Assembly: GCA_951799445.1 (NCBI GenBank)
Contig: OX637295.1
Span: 1,674,001 to 1,738,000, forward strand
From: Pseudisothecium myosuroides
Lineage: Eukaryota > Streptophyta > Bryopsida > Hypnales > Lembophyllaceae
Length of the DNA stretch: 64,000 bases
Reading direction: 5' to 3'
Shown here: piece after piece, positions 25,494 through 35,988 of the stretch
How positions within the stretch are numbered: position 1 is the first letter of the stretch
Layout: each line of letters opens with the position of its first letter
Notes under the pieces: model-generated
What the model saw: only the letters and a program-made list of their open reading frames with translations
The model's database searches: none
Told to the model about the DNA's origin: nothing
Made by a program: the position numbers and the translations under genes

Positions 25494-26369
25494 TCAAGAC
25501 ATTTCAACATCCTTATAATTTCCTTCATCTGCATCAGAGTCGTCTTCACCAGCTTGGCCACTGGCACCTTCAAAATGGTGATCGGCACTGCCTTCCCTTT
25601 TAGCAACTTCAGCGAAAGCCATTCCCGATTCTTCAATATCAACGTCATGACCTTCACTAGCCTGACCGCTGTCTGCTTCATCCCAATCCATGACACACTT
25701 GAGCCTCTGACAGATCTCAACTTCAGCATTGCCTTCACATTCGACTCCAGCATTGCCATGGCCACTGGCACCTTCAGCTTGGTGACCGGCAGCTTGAGTG
25801 TGAGCCTTTTCGCATTCTTCAATATGAAGATCATGAACTTCAACAGCTTGTCCACTGTTTCCCGCAGCTTGGTGACTGGCAGTGTGAATGTCAGCCTTTT
25901 CGCATTCTACAATATTAAGATCATGAACTTCACTACCCTCGCCACTCACAGCTTCAGCCAAATCCACTACCTCCATGAGCCTTAGACAGAGTTCAACTTC
26001 AGCATTGCTTTCACACTCGACTTCACTACCCGCTTGTTGTCTGGCAATTTTGTCACCGAGAGCAAGTTCCGCCGACTCTTGATCACCAGGAGTATGGACT
26101 GCACCGATAGCGAGGGCACTGGCTTCTGCAGTGAGATCATTGATGTCTTGATCGCAGTAGAGTTCCACAAGCTGCTCCTCGGTTTCTCTCAGCAGATCAC
26201 GCGCGTTTTCTAGTTTCTCCAGCCATTCAGTCGCTGCGTCCTCCCCCAACTGATGTTCTATGGCGCTCAGCCTCCGCATCAGGTCTGCCACGCTCGTCCA
26301 TTTGGGGATGGAGTCTGGCGACAGGAGTGCAAAGAGATCTGCAAAGGGATGAGAAGGGAGAGTATCCAT
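25494..26369 (-). CDS. Acidic repeat protein of unknown function, paralogue of the gene at 19196-19645
   Basis: Single-exon frame of 291 aa from an ATG. The family is not recognised. Residues 1-70 match the shorter paralogue (LPS...F..LL..DS.P.W and GEDA..WL) and are probably a helical domain. Residues 117-291 are a repeat array absent from the paralogue. NAEVE(L/I)C.RL occurs at 122 and 214, a 92-residue period. Inside it are SG-starting units at 142, 172, 202, 234 and 270. Units at 142 and 172 carry EVHDLNIVECEK / EVHDLHIEECEK and close with conserved His and Cys. There is no signal peptide or membrane segment. It is strongly acidic, so a soluble intracellular protein is likely. Conserved His/Cys spacing could suggest metal binding, but this is speculation. 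The 5' flank is shared with the paralogue, as described there. Confidence 0.65.
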   Translation of the reverse strand: MDTLPSHPFADLFALLSPDSIPKWTSVADLMRRLSAIEHQLGEDAATEWLEKLENARDLLRETEEQLVELYCDQDINDLTAEASALAIGAVHTPGDQESAELALGDKIARQQAGSEVECESNAEVELCLRLMEVVDLAEAVSGEGSEVHDLNIVECEKADIHTASHQAAGNSGQAVEVHDLHIEECEKAHTQAAGHQAEGASGHGNAGVECEGNAEVEICQRLKCVMDWDEADSGQASEGHDVDIEESGMAFAEVAKREGSADHHFEGASGQAGEDDSDADEGNYKDVEMS

Positions 26370-27310
26370 TCTTTAAAATTCAGCAGGAGAGGTTGTGTCA
26401 CGATTGTGTAAACCATCAACCGAGGAAATTTATGAACGAAATCCAGAGTATTCAGAGTCACCCAACCGCAGAAAGAGAGATTTGCACAACCTATCGCCGG
26501 CTTCACCCTCTTAATGTGCTATTCAGATGTGCTTCTAGCAAAGAATATGTAACGTCCTACATATTTAGGGGTTTTGTGTACCTGCTAACGGTTGAGCCCT
26601 TTGGTGTTAAAGCTACCTCAATCTTATGGTGCTCTAGCTACCTTCAAGAGTCTAGACTAAGAATTTTGTGGTGTTTGTGTTTCTTAGCTCCAAGAGCGTA
26701 GACTGACTACTACGGTAGTTAACTAGATTATCATTGGTGTTTTTGTGAAGAATTTTAGAATATTGAAAAAAGAATTGTAGAGAGGCTTTCATGGAAGGTG
26801 ACTGCACCTAATTGTGACTCATAAATTGCAAAATGGTTTCATCTAGATTCTTGCCTAAAATGTACTCCGTAAGTCTTTTGAAGAAGAGAGCCTGTGGTCA
26901 ATTTTGGTTGCACCTATTTCACCACTTTGAATTTCCATTGATCTTTTGTCGGATGTTCTTGGGAGTCAAAGAGAAATTGAGATTCTCTTTGTATGCATTT
27001 TTCGGACAATGTATAAAAAAACTTACATTTTGATGCATTTTGATAAAGTTTACATCACATTTTCAAAGTGGGAACCGTGTTCAAATGCTTATTTGGACGA
27101 CTTTGGGTGCAACTATCTTGATGAGTGGCTGTTGGGAGACTCCTTGAATCGTGAGGAAGATTCTTTATGTGATAATGATCCTAAAACAGCCTTGAAAACC
27201 TTGTTCCAAGTGAGTGGAAATTTCAGGTCCTTCATTATAATAAAAGGCACATCTCGATGCAAATGGAAGATGAATGGTCTCAAATAAACTTCAATTAGAG
27301 ACATTTAAGA
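26370..27310. other. Upstream region of the second acidic gene and spacer
   Basis: Sequence to about 26660 contains the presumed promoter and blocks shared with the first acidic gene. Beyond that, a 113-codon frame at 26946-27287 (+) has no recognisable domain, no homologue known to me and no splice partners, so it is not called. Nothing else is identified. Confidence 0.45.
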
Positions 27311-27319
27311 GGTGAGAAC

Positions 27320-28015
27320 AATTAGAAGTGACTGTCTCTTTCAATTGTATGCTTCTTATCTACAGAATCTCTTCTTTTCTCATGTTGACACATGAGTTCA
27401 ACTACGACAGTAGTGCAACTCTGAGTCTGTGATCAGAACGTAGAGATCAGAACGTAGAATTCAACACGGAAATGCGTTTCTATGAAATGTGAACCTCTAG
27501 GAACCCCTTGCTGTATTTATTAAAATTAGAAGGGAACGATTGTGAATGAATAGGACAGTCTATTTTCCATTATATGTTTTTAAATAATGTACAAAATCAC
27601 CCATTCGAATGACATAGTGACAAATGAACTCAATGAACTATTAGTGCAACTCCGAGATCTGCCAGTTATGTGAACAGAGTTATGTGAACAGAGCTTGAAA
27701 TTCAGCAAGAGATTGCAATTCTGTGATTTGTGAATCTCTACGAACACCTGGTTGCACTTGAAAAACAACAAAAGGCGATGATTGTGAAAGAATTGCAACG
27801 TCTCTTTTCATTATATGTCTCTAATGTACAAAATCACTTCTTCTAATTACACGGTGAAGTATGAATTCAATCAACCACTAGTGCAACGCCGAAACCTGCT
27901 AGTCAAGTGATCGACCAGACCTGGACGAGATTGCAATTCTGCGAACTCTTACAGTAATCTCTGCGAACCGCTCGTTGCATTTGGAAAAAAATAGAAACGC
28001 AACGAGTGTGAAAAC
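27320..28015. repeat. ~240-bp tandem repeat downstream of the calmodulin-like gene
   Basis: About three diverged units share TTCATTATATGT..., ATGTACAAAATCAC, a GTGCAAC.C(T/C)GA(G/A) block, GAGATTGCAATTCTG and GAACC.CT(G/C)GTTGCA. Starts lie near 27320, 27540 and 27780. The array abuts the stop of the calmodulin-like gene at 28044, so its transcript probably ends within or next to it. Confidence 0.65.
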
Positions 28016-28043
28016 AGTGGACCTAAAGAATCGATCAATTAGC

Positions 28044-28631
28044 TTAGTGAACACAAGTTCTTGCAGCTCCGGTCATGAGCGCCTGAAATTCTCGGAAATC
28101 CACCAAGTGATCTCCATCCTCATCCACGCATTGGATCATACCCCGACACTCCTCGACAGAGATTTTCTCATCCCCCAATCCCACCAACACACGTTGAAGC
28201 TCTTCTGCGGAGATAAATCCATTGCGATCCACATCAAACACACGAAACGCAGACAACCAATCGTCGGAAGCTACACTGGCAGATTGCGAACATGATTCAA
28301 GCCCGCACTCAAGCTGCATCGCTCTTGTGTTCAACTGAATGAATTCGTAAAAGTCCAAGCACCCGTCGCCATTCACGTCCGCGTCGTGCATTAGAGTCTC
28401 CAACTCGGCATCAGTTACGGGAGTCTCCCCGAGGGAACGCAACACGGCGCCGAGCTCGGCTTTGCAGATTTGGCCGTCGCCGTTACGGTCGAAGAAGGTG
28501 AAGGAGTCTGTGAGCTCTTGGAGCAGGCGGTCTGGGAGGGTGAAATCCATCTGCGGGAGGGGTCGGATGAGACCTGTGGAGATTTCGTAGTTTGAGTGGC
28601 CCGTCCAGTTTGCCTCCATTAGCAAGTCCAT
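28044..28631 (-). CDS. Calmodulin-like protein (CML), four EF-hands
   Basis: Intronless, 195 aa. It is a Ca2+ sensor that changes shape on Ca2+ binding and regulates partner proteins, normally in the cytosol or nucleus. Four EF-hand loops are visible: DRNGDGQICKAE (48-59), DVNGDGCLDFYE (85-96), DVDRNGFISAEE (133-144) and DEDGDHLVDFRE (170-181). Loop 4 has His where Gly is usual at position 6, so its affinity may be altered. The linker between the two lobes is longer than in calmodulin and Cys/Ser-rich (109-122). There is no N-terminal Gly-2, so myristoylation is not expected. The frame is open upstream only with non-ATG codons, so ATG at 28631 is chosen. A second in-frame Met (residue 28, MDFTLPDRLLQ) would give a 168-aa protein closer to the usual CML length and is a possible alternative start. 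Confidence 0.93.
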   Translation of the reverse strand: MDLLMEANWTGHSNYEISTGLIRPLPQMDFTLPDRLLQELTDSFTFFDRNGDGQICKAELGAVLRSLGETPVTDAELETLMHDADVNGDGCLDFYEFIQLNTRAMQLECGLESCSQSASVASDDWLSAFRVFDVDRNGFISAEELQRVLVGLGDEKISVEECRGMIQCVDEDGDHLVDFREFQALMTGAARTCVH

Positions 28632-29127
28632 GGCAGACAAACCCTTCAAATTCTCCCAAAATTCACCCAAAATTCTCACAACTCTCACCAAAATCTCCCC
28701 CCGACAAGCTAATGAACCTGTCTTCCAAATCGCTTGTTTCCCAAACGTGAAGTTTTACCAGATGACAGTCAAATCTGAAAGCGATCGAACCCGCGATGTA
28801 GAGGAATTGTACAAACCCCCCGAAAACTTAACCCAAAACTCCCCTAAACCCAATTGACACTGTCAATCTGCTTCCCAAATCGCTTCTTTCACAAACCCAA
28901 ACTAATTATCAGATGATAAGTTAGCGATCGGACCCGTAATTTAACGGAATTGCACAAATCTCCCCCAAATCCTCCCCTTGAAAGCAAATTGTGTCACTGA
29001 ATTTGCCTTCCAAATCGCACCTTTCCCAAGCCCTAAGTAGTACCAGGTGATCCAGAGGGATTGCAAGTTAAGGGGCTAGCTAGCTAGCTGTGAAGTGAAT
29101 TGTGATGAGAGAGCGAAGCTGAGATTG

Positions 29128-29136
29128 TTTATATAG
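29128..29136 (-). promoter_or_regulatory. Candidate TATA box for the calmodulin-like gene
   Basis: On the minus strand the sequence reads CGCTATATAAACAA, a strong TATA match. It lies about 500 bp upstream of the CML start codon, implying a long 5' UTR. A TAGCTAGCTAGCTAG run lies just downstream (29077-29091), near the expected transcription start. Confidence 0.5.
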
Positions 29137-29438
29137 CGCAAGGAATTGTGAGCTAGCGGGATTTGCTGGGAAGGAGACAGTTGGATTTGATTGGGGGCTT
29201 GGGGGAGATGGTCCGAGTGAGTTATTCACCGACGCGGTCTGGACGAGGGTCAGGCGGAGATTTCCGTAGTAGGGACTAGGGAGCTGGTGGCGGCCGTTCA
29301 GGGAAGGTTCGGCGCCGCTGGTCAGGGCTGCAGACAAAGCCGCGCGGCAGACATTGCGAACCGAAGAGTCTAACGCGGCAGCGTGACAGGGACGGGTTGC
29401 CGCGGAAAATTTCTGAAAGTACGCTTGTATTTTCTTAA

Positions 29439-29693
29439 CCCTTAAACGCCAGGCTGGTGACTGTGGAAACCATTTCTTTGACATCATGTACTTGAACCCT
29501 TGAACGTCGGGCTGGTGACCGTGGAAATCATCCTTTTCGGCATTGGATGACATCATCTCCTTTGAAAAAACCAAAAGCACTTACGAGAGGATCTTCTCTT
29601 TCCACACAGAATTTAGAGGATGAATAGTTGCACTTCTATCCTAAGAATTTGCACATTCATCAGCCGCAAAATGTCCATCTCGACATTTAAAGG
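29439..29693. mobile_element. Possible TTAA-flanked MITE upstream of the CML gene
   Basis: TTAA at 29435-29438 and 29694-29697 bounds ends CCCTTAAACGCC and, inverted, CCTTTAAATGTC, similar to the TTAA family elsewhere. Inside, CTTGAACG(T)CGGGCTGGTGAC.GTGG repeats the left end. The ends are imperfect, so this is a degenerate copy at best. A lone similar end (TTAACCCTTAAAGGAC) lies at 29861. Confidence 0.4.
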
Positions 29694-29699
29694 TTAAGA

Positions 29700-30361
29700 A
29701 AAATGAAATTGTTCATTGGAGGTCAAAACTATTGTGCAAGATTTTCCTTTTTTGCACAAAACTTCAAGGATGAACAATTGCACTTTAGTCTTACGTACAT
29801 AGAAGGATTCTATGCCATGTAGCGTCGTTCTGGGATTAAATTTGAAGGAGAGTTAACCTTTTAACCCTTAAAGGACAGACCTATGCATAGAGAGTCAAGT
29901 TTGAGAATCCTTCTCTTTGTTTGGTGTCATTTTGCAATTAAATAAAGGAAATTGATATCATTTACAAATTATGCTCAAAAAATCTGAAATTTTCGGCATA
30001 GGTGTAATTTGTAGTGTAGCACATCATGGTCACGTCACGTCCTTCTAAGGTTCAGGAATTCTGAGAAGCTTATGAATATGGTCCCATATGTTACAGAGAT
30101 TGACAATTCCAATGGAAAGTGTTCCCAAAATAAATCAAACCAAGGATGTTCATGCAGCAACAGGCACGCACTACCAAGGCCTTTCTGAGAAAACTGAAGT
30201 TATTACAAATATCTACATTTTGCCAAATACCACTGTTGTACACACCCACAGCATTTGTTCAAGTTCGATCTTGAAAGCTGAGAGCAAGCAGAAGCCTGTA
30301 GTCTTCAAGGGCTGAAACCATGAAACAGATCCTACTAACCTAACAGTCATGCGTCATGCGG
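29700..30361. other. Spacer between the CML and calcineurin-B-like genes
   Basis: No gene is recognised. The part next to 30362 is presumably the 3' UTR of the minus-strand calcineurin-B-like gene. Confidence 0.5.
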
Positions 30362-32072
30362 TCAATCTACTGGCACTTCCACGTGCATTTTCAGGTCAGC
30401 CTTGTCCAAAACCTGGAAGCAACAAAGTAAGCGTGAGCAACTGTTCAACCAATCTCCATTGAAATATTCCAGCGATCAGCTCTAAAAAGTTATAAACTAG
30501 AGCAAATACTCATGAAAGTTGAAGCTAAGTCATGGAAAAGTCCGGGGGTGGAGATAGACCGTCTTAAAATCTTGTAACGTCAGAGCTGAATCAACCGTGT
30601 ATCCCGACTGTTCAAGAGCCTGACTCAAAACCGACTGCCAGGAGAACATTCGCTGTTAGAAATTGCAAGGAACCTACACAAATGATCAATGTGTTCACCA
30701 CAATACAGGTGCTGCGATGCCTAAACTATATCATCGAGACGAGACAGTACAAAAACAATTTAAGCCTTGCACCTGACGCTGCTTATCAGTCAGGAAGTTC
30801 CCTGATAGATCCCGGAGAACTTGCAGCATATCGCGACTTGTCACTTTGCCATTGCCATCAGTGTCATACACCTTGAAAATGACTGCACAAATATTGCACT
30901 CTCGTTAATTATTGAACACACAGTATTTAGCAATCGAGGTATTCAAAGACAGAAAGCAGGAATAAATAAACTCAAGTAATGGAGTTATGTGTAAATTCAA
31001 CAGTCCTTCGGATACGTGATTGAGCCACAAAAAAGGGCTTGCCTAAACTTATTCATTATACTCACTCCTACATTTTCACTGAAACAAGGTCGTCACACAT
31101 ACTTTGATAAACTTCAAGGTAAAATCTAATATCTCTGCAACCAATCAACAGCCGGTCCAAAAACAAGGATTCATGGTACTCTACTAAGCCAATTTGAAAG
31201 AACTCAGTAATCAGAGCTCATACAACTCGTGCAACTCAGTACTCATAGTTTTTGAATCCTGAGTCGGAATGAGGCTTATGACTAGGCTGAAAATCCACAC
31301 AAAGAAATGTTGGATGAAAGACTCACATTTCAGCTTGTCATCTTTTGTAGCACGTGCGCTGAAGGCCGACAGTAGGCCAATAAACTCCTTGAAATTTAAC
31401 CCTTCCAACATCTTTAACAGCCTCTGCAAGAAAGGTATTCAACATGGATAAGCAAAAACATCCTTCAATGCATACAACCAAGAAGAATTTGAGAGGGATC
31501 GCCAAATGACAGAGGTTGATCAGTACCTGGCAAAGTGGATTGACGGCGAATTCAGGCACACTCATGAACTCATCAGCAGAGATGAACCCTTTCCCAGTTC
31601 TGTCCAACTGACAGAACCGTTCATACAAGGCGATTATCTCCCGTTGCGAAACTAGCAGCAAGAGACAGAGAGCAACATCAGCACCCTTCTTAAATTCCAC
31701 CAAATACACTTGTTCTAATTACAGACATCCTTTAAGTCAATCCCTAGAAATAAACTCTCAGTGATATTTCAATAGAAAACACCCTACAGTAGACTAATTG
31801 GATCCCTAAACTAGTCACAACCTTAGAAATTCAAACGTAAATTCAATCTTGCACCCCTCCACAGTTTCTCCAAAGTTACTACAATCCATCAATTTAGGAC
31901 CTCAACAAGTCTCCAATCAATTGATTGAAAAACGTCCTTGAATATCAACCCAGACATCATCCATTAAACGAAAGCGAACAATAGAATGATACAAAAGCTT
32001 ACAAAGCTTGCTGCAGTGGTTCTGCAGATCCTCCAAGTCGTACTGCGAGAGGAGGGACGATGAGTTTCCCAT
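30362..32072 (-). CDS. Calcineurin-B-like EF-hand protein
   Basis: Six exons on the minus strand: 32072-32003, 31651-31527, 31423-31327, 30882-30773, 30634-30560, 30412-30362; 175 aa, all phases consistent. It resembles calcineurin regulatory subunit B and its plant relatives: small four-EF-hand Ca2+ sensors that bind and regulate a kinase or phosphatase. MGNSSS at the N-terminus is a classic N-myristoylation site, so membrane association is likely. EF1 is DRTGKGFISADE (40-51), weaker than canonical at loop positions 3 and 5. EF3 is DTDGNGKVTSRD (104-115), canonical apart from a final Asp. EF2 and EF4 are degenerate. The C-terminus MHVEVPVD resembles the family ending. Plants lack the true calcineurin catalytic subunit, so the partner cannot be inferred. 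The donor after the fifth exon is GTCTAT, weak but GT. Confidence 0.9.
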
Positions 32073-33437
32073 CGCTGCTGTTTCACTCTGCACAAGCAAT
32101 CCAACAATTCCGTATCAAAAGTCTGCAAACTAGGTTACAATGAAAGACCTTAAGCGCAAAGGTCTTGAAAGAGGAAGAGCCTGGCTACAAACAGGAAGGA
32201 GGCTAAGCAAAAATTGCCACGAGTATTGGATGGAAAAACGCTTCATGACCTGCACAAATGAAATACCTCGAGAACCCACCTCGAGAACCCCGCTACGTTG
32301 CCTTCGTCGAGCCTTGCGCAATTTTTTTCAATACTCTCTCGATGTGCTACAACAATGATTTCCAACCCCTGCTACAAAGTAAACCTCCAAATCACTGCAA
32401 GAGGGAGAGAATTGCATGCTTTGAGAGAAAATCTTCACAAGCTTGAAATGAGTGGTTGAAATTTTTGCAGCGAGTGAATCCAAGCGTAATTTCCAACCCC
32501 TGCTACAAAGTAAGCCTCCAAATCACTGCAAGAGGGAGAGAACAGAATTGCATACTTTGAGAGAAAATCTTGACAAGCTTGAAACGAGTGGTTGAGATTT
32601 TTGCAGCAAGGGAATCCAAGTGAGCATTGTCCACGCAACTCGCAGTTCAGGAACTTGTAGTAGAGTGCAAGACGGAAATCTCACCAGGCACATGACCATA
32701 TCAAAATCTAGAACGATGAACCATGCGTCCCATAACCAAACCCTAACTTAGAATGAGAGCGATGAGTCTGAGCCACCCGCAGTCGAGCTTCGTCGGTGGC
32801 TAAAACCCCATTCCTTGAAATGTAAATGTTCGGTCAGGCACTGAATTTTTTTCAAGCCTGCCCAAACTTACACAAGGCTTGGCACATGAGCACACTCGAA
32901 CTCTCGAAGCCTATAACCCTGAAAGGACGAGACCTATCATCAAGGTACTTTGCGAGCGTTTCAGGGATAAAATGCTGGAATTGTGCTTGGTAATTGACGT
33001 TTGGTTCACACTTTATCTTTATTCATAGATGTTTGATTCATGCTCTAAATTGATTCATATTTTAATTTTTTATCTCATTTTTCAAATTGATTGTTAGTTT
33101 AAAATTGATTTTTAATTTTTGAAATGTTGTCTACACTTTTCACAACGCATAGAAGAGGCAATAAGATTTAACTAGAGTGACCTTATTCCTAGCATTTTCT
33201 CCTCATAAAAACATCCCTACTAGTGGGAAGAGTTTTTGATTCCCCCACCAAGTTGGATATTGTTTAGGATTTGATCTATAGACCATATGGACCAAAATAT
33301 GTCCAACAAGCTCAACCTTTTCTTCCTATCTCTTAGAATAGTTTAATTCACGTGGTATTTTAGTGACCAAAACATTTGTAAAGATTTTTTGTGAAAGGAT
33401 TAGATTATAGCTTTAGATGAATGCAATGCAATGAAAA
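32073..33437. other. 5' region of the calcineurin-B-like gene and spacer
   Basis: The probable promoter/5' UTR of the calcineurin-B-like gene extends to about 32800, where composition turns AT-rich. It contains the 131-bp duplication listed separately. No additional coding sequence is seen. Confidence 0.45.
32358..32622. repeat. 131-bp tandem duplication upstream of the calcineurin-B-like gene
   Basis: ATTTCCAACCCCTGCTACAA (32358) recurs at 32489, and the following ~130 bases are about 90% alike, through TTTTTGCAGC.AG.GAATCCAAG. The second copy has a 4-bp insertion (ACAG). It lies in the presumed promoter/5' UTR. Confidence 0.85.
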
Positions 33438-35090
33438 TTATTTTTGTGAAACAATTTGTTTTTTATTCGTTTTACATTGCTCATTTTTTGAATTACCTAT
33501 CTTTTCATCTTTATCTATACGATCTTTCATGAGTTTTCCTAAATGATTGTAAAATGTAGTGACTTTCTTATCGTGTTTGTATTTATGCATGGCATCTGGA
33601 TTTTTAGCAATATCTGACACTGCTGCCATAATCTCAGGGTCTTCAAGGCCATTCCTTATATCATTTGTTTCCATAACATCTTTAACAAGATCTTGTGTTG
33701 GTTGAAGCATTTCTACATGTCAAAAAATGTTGAGTTAAAGTTAGATTTCAAAATAAAAAATATAAATTTATATTAATAAATTCAATGATTTATAATTCAA
33801 TTTTTTAACAAATAAAAATATTATTTAGACAAATGTATCTTGAAAACTTGAATTGTTATAGTTTGAATTTTTTTATTTTATAATAAAAATAAAAATAAAA
33901 ATAATTTTTTTGATAAAATCTTGGTGCTTCGAAAATTCCTTGAATACACAAAATTAATAAGCCAAAATTTTATGTTTGGTAGTTTGCAACAATTAAGGCT
34001 TTCAAAAGAGTATTTACCTCTAACTTCTTTTTGAAGAGCAATTCGTTCAGGGTTTTGTACTCTCATAAAGTCTACATAGAAAAAATCAAAACATTAATCT
34101 TACAAGCTTCTAAAAATGTGCTCACAAAATAGTCAAAAGTAGACATAGGTTATATATTCTTCAATTTTATTAAGAACATTTAATCAAAGATATTAGAAAA
34201 AACAAAGTTTATTTAATTGAATGTTTAAAACTTCTAAACCTGGAATGTTGCCATGTTGTTCCTTAGGCTTTGTAGGTTTTATAAGAGGAATATCTTCTTT
34301 TGTCATTTCTTGTGATTTTAATTTTGATTTGGTGTGTTTTGGAGTGGCATTCAAGAATCCCTTCTGAAATGGTTTTATGTGTGATTTTGATGGAAGAGGT
34401 GCTTCTTCTTTAGGTTTACTATTTGCAATCAAAATATGTTTATTTGGCTCAATTGATACTAATGATGTCTTGTCTTGTGTACGCCTTATATATTTTTTTT
34501 GAATGTCCTCCACATTCTCTTGGAAGGGGTCTCCCAATGATATTGTAGAATTTATCTCTGTCTACAAATGTAATGAAATTGTTGTTAAATATTAGAGACT
34601 TAGAATTTAGATGTTCTTAGGGTGTTTTAAAAAAAATATCTTCATGGCCACTAAAAGACATATGACATAAACATTTCAAGACTTAAAATGCCAAATTAAG
34701 ATACAACCAATTAATATACTTTAATTAAATAAATTCTAAGCAAAAAATAGTATTAAACAAGGTAGATTGGATTATTTCATAATACACAAACATTGATATT
34801 ATAATGATTATTGTGAAATTTTGAAATTACCATTAGATTGTTGACCAATATCTAAATGCATCTTTTTCAATAGATATGTCATATCTTCAAGTGGAGGTGG
34901 ACCATCTACATGCATACAACCTCAATAAATTTCATAGACCAAATTTGTAATTGTACAAATGTAATTAAATTAGATTTAAAAAAAACTTGAATATGCTAAT
35001 TGTACGGTACGAATATAATTGCTATTGCTTATCTCGTAGGCAATAATGTAGGAAACATAGGAAGATGAATTATAATGTACCATTAACCAT
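33438..35090 (-). CDS. Uncharacterised protein with C-terminal STI1/Hip-like motif, cryptic 5-exon gene
   Basis: Minus-strand exons 35090-35081, 34905-34831, 34557-34240, 34071-34018, 33712-33438; 243 aa. Four successive GT-AG introns, all phase 1, rejoin one open frame, which is unlikely by chance. The protein starts MVNDGPPPLEDMTYLLKKMH. A basic, Lys/Pro-rich middle follows, with KPFQKGFL (90-97). It ends with DIRNGLEDPEIMAAVSDIAK then NPDAMHKYKHDKKV (170-203). That last part resembles the STI1/DP repeat of Hip, Sti1 and Tic40, which contacts Hsp70/Hsp90-type chaperones. A co-chaperone-like role is only inference. There is no transit peptide or membrane segment. The codons are far more AT-rich than in neighbouring genes. 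The first exon (10 nt) is the least certain. A recent pseudogene or lowly expressed copy cannot be excluded. Confidence 0.6.
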
Positions 35091-35988
35091 TTTTGTTTTG
35101 TTTATTTGTAATTGTTGAAAATTTTAACTTTGCAATGTGTATATTTCTTCACAGTTCTTATGCTGTATTTGTTTTCATAGTGCACACTTTGCATTATCTT
35201 TTTTTTAAATGCATTTATAATTCAATGAAGGTAGACAATGCCAAGATTTTCTTTAGTAAGTGTCTTCCAAGAATAGCCATAATTTTGAGTTACAAACACT
35301 TGACTATCAAGGACACACATTTCTTTTACCAAATAGTGTTATATTTTTGTATAATAATCTACATAATTTAAATACATTCATTTTGTTATTTTCATTTGTA
35401 ACATACATCTTTTCATTTATCTCCAACAATTGCCAAGATTATTGTTCAGTACATTCTTATAAAAAATAAACAAGATTTTTTTCAAAAATTGAACATTCAA
35501 CATTATAAATTGTTCTAATAAAATAAAACAAAAGATACAATGGTAGTTATGAATTATTTTCAAAGACTTTGATCCAAAGTTTAAATCTTGTTTACAATCA
35601 TTGATACAATCATTGAAATTAAAAAACAAAATTCAAATTATTTAAAAAGAAGATTTTATCATTTAAAAATAATAATAAAAGTTGCATTTTTAATATAATA
35701 CTATCAAAATCCTAAATTAAACTTTTGAAGCAAACATAAGAATATGAATATTTGTAATTTGATTTGATGTATATAATAAATGTTTGAATTGATACATAAT
35801 TATTTTTCTAAATGAATCTAATAATATGCTAATTTATTTTAAATAAAATGTTATAACACTGATTTCTTAAAAGTGTATTTTGACTTGTAAAAGAAAGCTA
35901 AAGCGGGTTGTGTTGCAACAAAAAAAAGAAAAATATAATTATTGATGAAAGACAAAATGCACAATTTTAGTTGCTTTTGTAAATTTAA
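35091..35988. other. AT-rich spacer, no supported gene
   Basis: Probable promoter of the minus-strand cryptic gene near 35091, then very AT-rich DNA. Short open frames here are composition artefacts. Confidence 0.5.

Noticed and set aside
26946..27287. 113-codon frame on the plus strand
   Set aside because: No recognisable domain, no splice partners and ordinary AT-rich composition. Kept only as part of the spacer description.
29080..29580. 166-codon open frame on the minus strand upstream of the CML gene
   Set aside because: It overlaps the CML promoter with its TATA box and has no recognisable domain. Its sequence is compatible with GC-rich promoter DNA.
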